Shown: positions 21,137-32,816 of the stretch, piece by piece
Position numbering within the stretch: position 1 is the stretch's first letter
Layout: each line of letters begins with the position of its first letter
Source of the DNA: Limanda limanda
Lineage: Eukaryota; Chordata; Actinopteri; Pleuronectiformes; Pleuronectidae
Assembly (NCBI RefSeq): GCF_963576545.1
Contig: NW_026870450.1
Coordinates: 232,962-296,961, forward strand
Reading direction: 5' to 3'
DNA: 64,000 nt
Position numbers and translations under genes: made by a program
Notes under the pieces: model-generated
What the model was told of the DNA's origin: nothing
What the model saw: only the letters and a program-made list of their open reading frames with translations
The model's database searches: none

Positions 21137-24100
21137 TTGAATAACTTTTTTTGTGAAGGTCGGAGAGACTTGGAAAGTGGTTGCATCTGGACTAATTTGG
21201 GTCCTGCGGATCGATTGGTACCATCCCTGAGCTTGTACGACCTTCGGAAGAGGTCGACCGACGAAATTCCCCCAAATCTGAGGAGATATTCTTGAATAAC
21301 TTTTTTTGTGAAGGTCGGAGAGACTTGCAAGTAGGCTCTACCCCCACTAAATGGGGTTGCGCGCATCGATCGGTACCATCCTTGAGCTTCTCCGACTTTC
21401 GGAAGGGTTAGGGTTAGGGTTAGGGATGAAAGCACATAGGAGAAAGAGATATTCTTGAATAACTTTTTTTGTGAAGGTCGGAGAGACTTGCAAGTAGGCT
21501 CTACCCCCACTAAATGGGGTAGCGCGCATCGATCGGTACCATCCTTGAGCTTCTCCGACTTTCGGAAGGGTTAGGGTTAGGGTTAGGGATGAAAGCACAT
21601 AGGAGAAAGAGATATTCTTGAATAACTTTTTTTGTGAAGGTCGGAGAGACTTGGAAAGTGGTTGCATCTGGACTAATTTGGGTCCTGCAGATCGATTGGT
21701 ACCATCCCCGAGCTTGTACGACCTTCGGAAGAGGTCGACCGACGAAATTCCCCCAAATCTGAGGAGATATTCTTGAATAACTTTTTTTGTGAAGGTCGGA
21801 GAGACTTGCAAGTAGGCTCTACCCCCACTAAATGGGGTTGCGCGCATCGATCAGTACCATCCTTGAGCTTCTCCGACTTTCGGAAGGGTTAGGGTTAGGG
21901 TTAGGGATGAAAGCACATAGGAGAAAGAGATATTCTTGAATAACTTTTTTTGTGAAGGTCGGAGAGACTTGGAAAGTGGTTGCATCTGGACTAATTTGGG
22001 TCCTGCGGATCGATTGGTACCATCCCCGAGCTTGTACTACCTTCGGAAGAGGTCGACCGACGAAATTCCCCCAAATCTGAGGAGATATTCTTGAATAACT
22101 TTTTTTGTGAAGGTCGGAGAGACTTGCAAGTAGGCTCTACCCCCACTAAATGGGGTTGCGCGCATCGATCGGTACCATCCTTGAGCTTCTCCGACTTTCG
22201 GAAGGGTTAGGGTTAGGGTTAGGGATGAAAGCACATAGGAGAAAGAGATATTCTTGAATAACTTTTTTTGTGAAGGTCGGAGAGACTTGCAAGTAGGCTC
22301 TACCCCCACTAAATGGGGTAGCGCGCATCGATCGGTACCATCCTTGAGCTTCTCCGACTTTCGGAAGGGTTAGGGTTAGGGTTAGGGATGAAAGCACATA
22401 GGAGAAAGAGATATTCTTGAATAACTTTTTTTGTGAAGGTCGGAGAGACTTGGAAAGTGGTTGCATCTGGACTAATTTGGGTCCTGCAGATCGATTGGTA
22501 CCATCCCCGAGCTTGTACGACCTTCGGAAGAGGTCGACCGACGAAATTCCCCCAAATCTGAGGAGATATTCTTGAATAACTTTTTTTGTGAAGGTCGGAG
22601 AGACTTGCAAGTAGGCTCTACCCCCACTAAATGGGGTTGCGCGCATCGATCAGTACCATCCTTGAGCTTCTCCGACTTTCGGAAGGGTTAGGGTTAGGGT
22701 TAGGGATGAAAGCACATAGGAGAAAGAGATATTCTTGAATAACTTTTTTTGTGAAGGTCGGAGAGACTTGGAAAGTGGTTGCATCTGGACTAATTTGGGT
22801 CCTGCGGATCGATTGGTACCATCCCCGAGCTTGTACGACCTTCGGAAGAGGTCGACCGACGAAATTCCCCCAAATCTGAGGAGATATTCTTGAATAACTT
22901 TTTTTGTGAAGGTCGGAGAGACTTGCAAGTAGGCTCTACCCCCACTAAATGGGGTTGCGCGCATCGATCAGTACCATCCTTGAGCTTCTCCGACTTTCGG
23001 AAGGGTTAGGGTTAGGGTTAGGGATGAAAGCACATAGGAGAAAGAGATATTCTTGAATAACTTTTTTTGTGAAGGTCGGAGAGACTTGCAAGTAGGCTCT
23101 ACCCCCACTAAATGGGGTAGCGCGCATCGATCGGTACCATCCTTGAGCTTCTCCGACTTTCGGAAGGGTTAGGGTTAGGGTTAGGGATGAAAGCACATAG
23201 GAGAAAGAGATATTCTTGAATAACTTTTTTTTGAAGGTCGGAGAGACTTGGAAAGTGGTTGCATCTGGACTAATTTGGGTCCTGCGGATCGATTGGTACC
23301 ATCCCCGAGCTTGTACGACCTTCGGAAGAGGTCGACCGACGAAATTCCCCCAAATCTGAGGAGATATTCTTGAATAACTTTTTTTGTGAAGGTCGGAGAG
23401 ACTTGCAAGTAGGCTCTACCCCCACTAAATGGGGTTGCGCGCATCGATCGGTACCATCCTTGAGCTTCTCCGACTTTCGGAAGGGTTAGGGTTAGGGTTA
23501 GGGATGAAAGCACATAGGAGAAAGAGATATTCTTGAATAACTTTTTTTGTGAAGGTCGGAGAGACTTGCAAGTAGGCTCTACCCCCACTAAATGGGGTAG
23601 CGCGCATCGATCAGTACCATCCTTGAGCTTCTCCGACTTTCGGAAGGGTTAGGGTTAGGGTTAGGGATGAAAGCACATAGGAGAAAGACATATTCTTGAA
23701 TAACTTTTTTTGTGAAGGTCGGAGAGACTTGGAAAGTGGTTGCATCTGGACTAATTTGGGTCCTGCGGATCGATTGGTACCATCCCCGAGCTTGTACGAC
23801 CTTCGGAAGAGGTCGACCGACGAAATTCCCCCAAATCTGAGGAGATATTCTTGAATAACTTTTTTTGTGAAGGTCGGAGAGACTTGCAAGTAGGCTCTAC
23901 CCCCACTAAATGGGGTAGCGCGCATCGATCGGTACCATCCTTGAGCTTCTCCGACTTTCGGAAGGGTTAGGGTTAGGGTTAGGGATGAAAGCACATAGGA
24001 GAAAGAGATATTCTTGAATAACTTTTTTTGTGAAGGTCGGAGAGACTTGCAAGTAGGCTCTACCCCCACTAAATGGGGTAGCGCGCATCGATCGGTACCA

Positions 24101-26566
24101 TCCTTGAGCTTCTCCGACTTTCGGAAGGGTTAGGGTTAGGGTTAGGGATGAAAGCACATAGGAGAAAGAGATATTCTTGAATAACTTTTTTTGTGAAGGT
24201 CGGAGAGACTTGGAAAGTGGTTGCATCTGGACTAATTTGGGTCCTGCGGATCGATTGGTACCATCCCCGAGCTTGTACGACCTTCGGAAGAGGTCGACCG
24301 ACGAAATTCCCCCAAATCTGAGGAGATATTCTTGAATAACTTTTTTTGTGAAGGTCGGAGAGACTTGCAAGTAGGCTCTACCCCCACTAAATGGGGTTGC
24401 GCGCATCGATCGGTACCATTCTTGAGCTTCTCCGACTTTCGGAAGGGTTAGGGTTAGGGTTAGGGATGAAAGCACATAGGAGAAAGAGATATTCTTGAAT
24501 AACTTTTTTTGTGAAGGTCGGAGAGACTTGCAAGTAGGCTCTACCCCCACTAAATGGGGTAGCGCGCATCGATCGGTACCATCCTTGAGCTTCTCCGACT
24601 TTCGGAAGGGTTAGGGTTAGGGATGAAAGCACATAGGAGAAAGAGATATTCTTGAATAACTTTTTTTGTGAAGGTCGGAGAGACTTGGAAAGTGGTTGCA
24701 TCTGGACTAATTTGGGTCCTGCGGATCGATTGGTACCATCCCCGAGCTTGTACGACCTTCGGAAGAGGTCGACCGACGAAATTCCCCCAAATCTGAGGAG
24801 ATATTCTTGAATAACTTTTTTTGTGAAGGTCGGAGAGACTTGCAAGTAGGCTCTACCCCCACTAAATGGGGTTGCGCGCATCGATCAGTACCATCTTTGA
24901 GCTTCTCCGACTTTCGGAAGGGTTAGGGTTAGGGTTAGGGATGAAAGCACATAGGAGAAAGAGATATTCTTGAATAACTTTTTTTGTGAAGGTCGGAGAG
25001 ACTTGCAAGTAGGCTCTACCCCCACTAAATGGGGTAGCGCGCATCGATCGGTACCATCTTTGAGCTTCTCCGACTTTCGGAAGGGTTAGGGTTAGGGTTA
25101 GGGATGAAAGCACATAGGAGAAAGAGATATTCTTGAATAACTTTTTTTTGAAGGTCGGAGAGACTTGGAAAGTGGTTGCATCTGGACTAATTTGGGTCCT
25201 GCGGATCGATTGGTACCATCCCCGAGCTTGTACGACCTTCGGAAGAGGTCGACCGACGAAATTCCCCCAAATCTGAGGAGATATTCTTGAATAACTTTTT
25301 TTGTGAAGGTCGGAGAGACTTGCAAGTAGGCTCTACCCCCACTAAATGGGGTAGCGCGCATCGATCGGTACCATCCTTGAGCTTCTCCGACTTTCGGAAG
25401 GGTTAGGGTTAGGGTTAGGGATGAAAGCACATAGGAGAAAGAGATATTCTTGAATAACTTTTTTTGTGAAGGTCGGAGAGACTTGCAAGTAGGCTCTACC
25501 CCCACTAAATGGGGTAGCGCGCATCGATCGGTACCATCCTTGAGCTTCTCCGACTTTCGGAAGGGTTAGGGTTAGGGTTAGGGATGAAAGCACATAGGAG
25601 AAAGAGATATTCTTGAATAACTTTTTTTGTGAAGGTCGGAGAGACTTGGAAAGTGGTTGCATCTGGACTAATTTGGGTCCTGCGGATCGATTGGTACCAT
25701 CCCCGAGCTTGTACGACCTTCGGAAGAGGTCGACCGACGAAATTCCCCCAAATCTGAGGAGATATTCTTGAATAACTTTTTTTGTGAAGGTCGGAGAGAC
25801 TTGCAAGTAGGCTCTACCCCCACTAAATGGGGTTGCGCGCATCGATCGGTACCATTCTTGAGCTTCTCCGACTTTCGGAAGGGTTAGGGTTAGGGTTAGG
25901 GATGAAAGCACATAGGAGAAAGAGATATTCTTGAATAACTTTTTTTGTGAAGGTCGGAGAGACTTGGAAAGTGGTTGCATCTGGACTAATTTGGGTCCTG
26001 CGGATCGATTGGTACCATCCCCGAGCTTGTACGACCTTCGGAAGAGGTCGACCGACGAAATTCCCCCAAATCTGAGGAGATATTCTTGAATAACTTTTTT
26101 TGTGAAGGTCGGAGAGACTTGCAAGTAGGCTCTACCCCCACTAAATGGGGTTGCGCGCATCGATCAGTACCATCTTTGAGCTTCTCCGACTTTCGGAAGG
26201 GTTAGGGTTAGGGTTAGGGATGAAAGCACATAGGAGAAAGAGATATTCTTGAATAACTTTTTTTGTGAAGGTTGGAGAGACTTGCAAGTAGGCTCTACCC
26301 CCACTAAATGGGGTAGCGCGCATCGATCGGTACCATCCTTGAGCTTCTCCGACTTTCGGAAGGGTTAGGGTTAGGGTTAGGGATGAAAGCACATAGGAGA
26401 AAGAGATATTCTTGAATAACTTTTTTTGTGAAGGTCGGAGAGACTTGGAAAGTGGTTGCATCTGGACTAATTTGGGTCCTGCGGATCGATTGGTACCATC
26501 CCCGAGCTTGTACGACCTTCGGAAGAGGTCGACCGACGAAATTCCCCCAAATCTGAGGAGATATTC
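21137..26566 (+). repeat. Transitional segment, mixed AAB and AB modules
   Basis: B starts: 21137, 21618, 21936, 22417, 22735, 23216(B'), 23696, 24177, 24652, 25133(B'), 25613, 25931, 26412. Two B units (21618, 22417) carry the G72A change that creates CTGCAG, otherwise seen from 51.5 kb on. B 21137 has a private CCATCCCTGAG, B 21936 has G103T, and A 26249 has C25T inside the normally invariant core. The A at 24495 has two TTAGGG copies. From about 25 kb, C89T and C90T A subtypes typical of the homogeneous region appear. Confidence 0.85.
21292..22889 (+). repeat. Perfect-length 799-bp tandem duplication (AA B A B) x2
   Basis: The module AA B A B occupies 21292-22090 and again 22091-22889. 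Both copies have T67/G81 in the first A, G72A (CTGCAG) in the first B, and T67 with G81A in the A before the second B. The only difference I saw is G103T in the B at 21936. The shared rare marker makes a recent duplication more likely than chance repetition of unit order. Confidence 0.85.
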
Positions 26567-27046
26567 TTGAATAACTTTTTTTGTGAAGGTCGGAGAGACT
26601 TGCAAGTAGGCTCTACCCCCACTAAATGGGGTTGCGCGCATCGATCAGTACCATCTTTGAGCTTCTCCGACTTTCGGAAGGGTTAGGGTTAGGGTTAGGG
26701 ATGAAAGCACATAGGAGAAAGAGATATTCTTGAATAACTTTTTTTGTGAAGGTCGGAGAGACTTGCAAGTAGGCTCTACCCCCACTAAATGGGGTAGCGC
26801 GCATCGATCGGTACCATCTTTGAGCTTCTCCGACTTTCGGAAGGGTTAGGGTTAGGGTTAGGGATGAAAGCACATAGGAGAAAGAGATATTCTTGAATAA
26901 CTTTTTTTTGAAGGTCGGAGAGACTTGGAAAGTGGTTGCATCTGGACTAATTTGGGTCCTGCGGATCGATTGGTACCATCCCCGAGCTTGTACGACCTTC
27001 GGAAGAGGTCGACCGACGAAATTCCCCCAAATCTGAGGAGATATTC

Positions 27047-30000
27047 TTGAATAACTTTTTTTGTGAAGGTCGGAGAGACTTGCAAGTAGGCTCTACCCCC
27101 ACTAAATGGGGTAGCGCGCATCGATCGGTACCATCCTTGAGCTTCTCCGACTTTCGGAAGGGTTAGGGTTAGGGTTAGGGATGAAAGCACATAGGAGAAA
27201 GAGATATTCTTGAATAACTTTTTTTGTGAAGGTCGGAGAGACTTGCAAGTAGGCTCTACCCCCACTAAATGGGGTAGCGCGCATCGATCGGTACCATCCT
27301 TGAGCTTCTCCGACTTTCGGAAGGGTTAGGGTTAGGGTTAGGGATGAAAGCACATAGGAGAAAGAGATATTCTTGAATAACTTTTTTTGTGAAGGTCGGA
27401 GAGACTTGGAAAGTGGTTGCATCTGGACTAATTTGGGTCCTGCGGATCGATTGGTACCATCCCCGAGCTTGTACGACCTTCGGAAGAGGTCGACCGACGA
27501 AATTCCCCCAAATCTGAGGAGATATTCTTGAATAACTTTTTTTGTGAAGGTCGGAGAGACTTGCAAGTAGGCTCTACCCCCACTAAATGGGGTTGCGCGC
27601 ATCGATCGGTACCATTCTTGAGCTTCTCCGACTTTCGGAAGGGTTAGGGTTAGGGTTAGGGATGAAAGCACATAGGAGAAAGAGATATTCTTGAATAACT
27701 TTTTTTGTGAAGGTCGGAGAGACTTGCAAGTAGGCTCTACCCCCACTAAATGGGGTAGCGCGCATCGATCGGTACCATCCTTGAGCTTCTCCGACTTTCG
27801 GAAGGGTTAGGGTTAGGGTTAGGGATGAAAGCACATAGGAGAAAGAGATATTCTTGAATAACTTTTTTTGTGAAGGTCGGAGAGACTTGGAAAGTGGTTG
27901 CATCTGGACTAATTTGGGTCCTGCGGATCGATTGGTACCATCCCCGAGCTTGTACGACCTTTGGAAGAGGTCGACCGACGAAATTCCCCCAAATCTGAGG
28001 AGATATTCTTGAATAACTTTTTTTGTGAAGGTCGGAGAGACTTGCAAGTAGGCTCTACCCCCACTAAATGGGGTTGCGCGCATCGATCAGTACCATCTTT
28101 GAGCTTCTCCGACTTTCGGAAGGGTTAGGGTTAGGGTTAGGGATGAAAGCACATAGGAGAAAGAGATATTCTTGAATAACTTTTTTTGTGAAGGTCGGAG
28201 AGACTTGCAAGTAGGCTCTACCCCCACTAAATGGGGTAGCGCGCATCGATCGGTACCATCCTTGAGCTTCTCCGACTTTCGGAAGGGTTAGGGTTAGGGT
28301 TAGGGATGAAAGCACATAGGAGAAAGAGATATTCTTGAATAACTTTTTTTTGAAGGTCGGAGAGACTTGGAAAGTGGTTGCATCTGGACTAATTTGGGTC
28401 CTGCGGATCGATTGGTACCATCCCCGAGCTTGTACGACCTTCGGAAGAGGTCGACCGACGAAATTCCCCCAAATCTGAGGAGATATTCTTGAATAACTTT
28501 TTTTGTGAAGGTCGGAGAGACTTGCAAGTAGGCTCTACCCCCACTAAATGGGGTTGCGCGCATCGATCGGTACCATCCTTGAGCTTCTCCGACTTTCGGA
28601 AGGGTTAGGGTTAGGGTTAGGGATGAAAGCACATAGGAGAAAGAGATATTCTTGAATAACTTTTTTTGTGAAGGTCGGAGAGACTTGCAAGTAGGCTCTA
28701 CCCCCACTAAATGGGGTAACGCGCATCGATCGGTACCATCCTTGAGCTTCTCCGACGTTCGGAAGGGTTAGGGTTAGGGTTAGGGATGAAAGCACATAGG
28801 AGAAAGAGATATTCTTGAATAACTTTTTTTGTGAAGGTCGGAGAGACTTGGAAAGTGGTTGCATCTGGACTAATTTGGGTCCTGCGGATCGATTGGTACC
28901 ATCCCCGAGCTTGTACGACCTTCGGAAGAGGTCGACCGACGAAATTCCCCCAAATCTGAGGAGATATTCTTGAATAACTTTTTTTGTGAAGGTCGGAGAG
29001 ACTTGCAAGTAGGCTCTACCCCCACTAAATGGGGTAGCGCGCATCGATCGGTACCATCCTTGAGCTTCTCCGACTTTCGGAAGGGTTAGGGTTAGGGTTA
29101 GGGATGAAAGCACATAGGAGAAAGAGATATTCTTGAATAACTTTTTTTGTGAAGGTCGGAGAGACTTGCAAGTAGGCTCTACCCCCACTAAATGGGGTAG
29201 CGCGCATCGATCGGTACCATCCTTGAGCTTCTCCGACTTTCGGAAGGGTTAGGGTTAGGGTTAGGGATGAAAGCACATAGGAGAAAGAGATATTCTTGAA
29301 TAACTTTTTTTGTGAAGGTCGGAGAGACTTGGAAAGTGGTTGCATCTGGACTAATTTGGGTCCTGCGGATCGATTGGTACCATCCCCGAGCTTGTACGAC
29401 CTTCGGAAGAGGTCGACCGACGAAATTCCCCCAAATCTGAGGAGATATTCTTGAATAACTTTTTTTGTGAAGGTCGGAGAGACTTGCAAGTAGGCTCTAC
29501 CCCCACTAAATGGGGTAGCGCGCATCGATCGGTACCATCCTTGAGCTTCTCCGACTTTCGGAAGGGTTAGGGTTAGGGTTAGGGATGAAAGCACATAGGA
29601 GAAAGAGATATTCTTGAATAACTTTTTTTGTGAAGGTCGGAGAGACTTGCAAGTAGGCTCTACCCCCACTAAATGGGGTAGCGCGCATCGATCGGTACCA
29701 TCCTTGAGCTTCTCCGACTTTCGGAAGGGTTAGGGTTAGGGTTAGGGATGAAAGCACATAGGAGAAAGAGATATTCTTGAATAACTTTTTTTGTGAAGGT
29801 CGGAGAGACTTGGAAAGTGGTTGCATCTGGACTAATTTGGGTCCTGCGGATCGATTGGTACCATCCCCGAGCTTGTACGACCTTCGGAAGAGGTCGACCG
29901 ACGAAATTCCCCCAAATCTGAGGAGATATTCTTGAATAACTTTTTTTGTGAAGGTCGGAGAGACTTGCAAGTAGGCTCTACCCCCACTAAATGGGGTAGC

Positions 30001-32816
30001 GCGCATCGATCGGTACCATCCTTGAGCTTCTCCGACTTTCGGAAGGGTTAGGGTTAGGGTTAGGGATGAAAGCACATAGGAGAAAGAGATATTCTTGAAT
30101 AACTTTTTTTGTGAAGGTCGGAGAGACTTGCAAGTAGGCTCTACCCCCACTAAATGGGGTAGCGCGCATCGATCGGTACCATCCTTGAGCTTCTCCGACT
30201 TTCGGAAGGGTTAGGGTTAGGGTTAGGGATGAAAGCACATAGGAGAAAGAGATATTCTTGAATAACTTTTTTTGTGAAGGTCGGAGAGACTTGGAAAGTG
30301 GTTGCATCTGGACTAATTTGGGTCCTGCGGATCGATTGGTACCATCCCCGAGCTTGTACGACCTTCGGAAGAGGTCGACCGACGAAATTCCCCCAAATCT
30401 GAGGAGATATTCTTGAATAACTTTTTTTGTGAAGGTCGGAGAGACTTGCAAGTAGGCTCTACCCCCACTAAATGGGGTTGCGCGCATCGATCGGTACCAT
30501 TCTTGAGCTTCTCCGACTTTCGGAAGGGTTAGGGTTAGGGTTAGGGATGAAAGCACATAGGAGAAAGAGATATTCTTGAATAACTTTTTTTGTGAAGGTC
30601 GGAGAGACTTGCAAGTAGGCTCTACCCCCACTAAATGGGGTAGCGCGCATCGATCGGTACCATCCTTGAGCTTCTCCGACTTTCGGAAGGGTTAGGGTTA
30701 GGGTTAGGGATGAAAGCACATAGGAGAAAGAGATATTCTTGAATAACTTTTTTTGTGAAGGTCGGAGAGACTTGGAAAGTGGTTGCATCTGGACTAATTT
30801 GGGTCCTGCGGATCGATTGGTACCATCCCCGAGCTTGTACGACCTTTGGAAGAGGTCGACCGACGAAATTCCCCCAAATCTGAGGAGATATTCTTGAATA
30901 ACTTTTTTTGTGAAGGTCGGAGAGACTTGCAAGTAGGCTCTACCCCCACTAAATGGGGTTGCGCGCATCGATCAGTACCATCTTTGAGCTTCTCCGACTT
31001 TCGGAAGGGTTAGGGTTAGGGTTAGGGATGAAAGCACATAGGAGAAAGAGATATTCTTGAATAACTTTTTTTGTGAAGGTCGGAGAGACTTGCAAGTAGG
31101 CTCTACCCCCACTAAATGGGGTAGCGCGCATCGATCGGTACCATCCTTGAGCTTCTCCGACTTTCGGAAGGGTTAGGGTTAGGGTTAGGGATGAAAGCAC
31201 ATAGGAGAAAGAGATATTCTTGAATAACTTTTTTTTGAAGGTCGGAGAGACTTGGAAAGTGGTTGCATCTGGACTAATTTGGGTCCTGCGGATCGATTGG
31301 TACCATCCCCGAGCTTGTACGACCTTCGGAAGAGGTCGACCGACGAAATTCCCCCAAATCTGAGGAGATATTCTTGAATAACTTTTTTTGTGAAGGTCGG
31401 AGAGACTTGCAAGTAGGCTCTACCCCCACTAAATGGGGTTGCGCGCATCGATCGGTACCATCCTTGAGCTTCTCCGACTTTCGGAAGGGTTAGGGTTAGG
31501 GTTAGGGATGAAAGCACATAGGAGAAAGAGATATTCTTGAATAACTTTTTTTGTGAAGGTCGGAGAGACTTGCAAGTAGGCTCTACCCCCACTAAATGGG
31601 GTAACGCGCATCGATCGGTACCATCCTTGAGCTTCTCCGACGTTCGGAAGGGTTAGGGTTAGGGTTAGGGATGAAAGCACATAGGAGAAAGAGATATTCT
31701 TGAATAACTTTTTTTGTGAAGGTCGGAGAGACTTGGAAAGTGGTTGCATCTGGACTAATTTGGGTCCTGCGGATCGATTGGTACCATCCCCGAGCTTGTA
31801 CGACCTTCGGAAGAGGTCGACCGACGAAATTCCCCCAAATCTGAGGAGATATTCTTGAATAACTTTTTTTGTGAAGGTCGGAGAGACTTGCAAGTAGGCT
31901 CTACCCCCACTAAATGGGGTAGCGCGCATCGATCGGTACCATCCTTGAGCTTCTCCGACTTTCGGAAGGGTTAGGGTTAGGGTTAGGGATGAAAGCACAT
32001 AGGAGAAAGAGATATTCTTGAATAACTTTTTTTGTGAAGGTCGGAGAGACTTGCAAGTAGGCTCTACCCCCACTAAATGGGGTAGCGCGCATCGATCGGT
32101 ACCATCCTTGAGCTTCTCCGACTTTCGGAAGGGTTAGGGTTAGGGTTAGGGATGAAAGCACATAGGAGAAAGAGATATTCTTGAATAACTTTTTTTGTGA
32201 AGGTCGGAGAGACTTGGAAAGTGGTTGCATCTGGACTAATTTGGGTCCTGCGGATCGATTGGTACCATCCCCGAGCTTGTACGACCTTCGGAAGAGGTCG
32301 ACCGACGAAATTCCCCCAAATCTGAGGAGATATTCTTGAATAACTTTTTTTGTGAAGGTCGGAGAGACTTGCAAGTAGGCTCTACCCCCACTAAATGGGG
32401 TAGCGCGCATCGATCGGTACCATCCTTGAGCTTCTCCGACTTTCGGAAGGGTTAGGGTTAGGGTTAGGGATGAAAGCACATAGGAGAAAGAGATATTCTT
32501 GAATAACTTTTTTTGTGAAGGTCGGAGAGACTTGCAAGTAGGCTCTACCCCCACTAAATGGGGTAGCGCGCATCGATCGGTACCATCCTTGAGCTTCTCC
32601 GACTTTCGGAAGGGTTAGGGTTAGGGTTAGGGATGAAAGCACATAGGAGAAAGAGATATTCTTGAATAACTTTTTTTGTGAAGGTCGGAGAGACTTGGAA
32701 AGTGGTTGCATCTGGACTAATTTGGGTCCTGCGGATCGATTGGTACCATCCCCGAGCTTGTACGACCTTCGGAAGAGGTCGACCGACGAAATTCCCCCAA
32801 ATCTGAGGAGATATTC
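27047..32816 (+). repeat. 2885-bp tandem duplication
   Basis: 27047-29931 and 29932-32816 have the same unit order (six AAB modules, one B shortened) and the same markers at an offset of 2885. The markers are C89T in the first A at 27528 and 30413, C109T in the B at 27854 and 30739, C90T in the A at 28009 and 30894, B' at 28335 and 31220, and G68A/T106G in the A at 28652 and 31537. I saw no difference between copies by eye. Confidence 0.87.
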
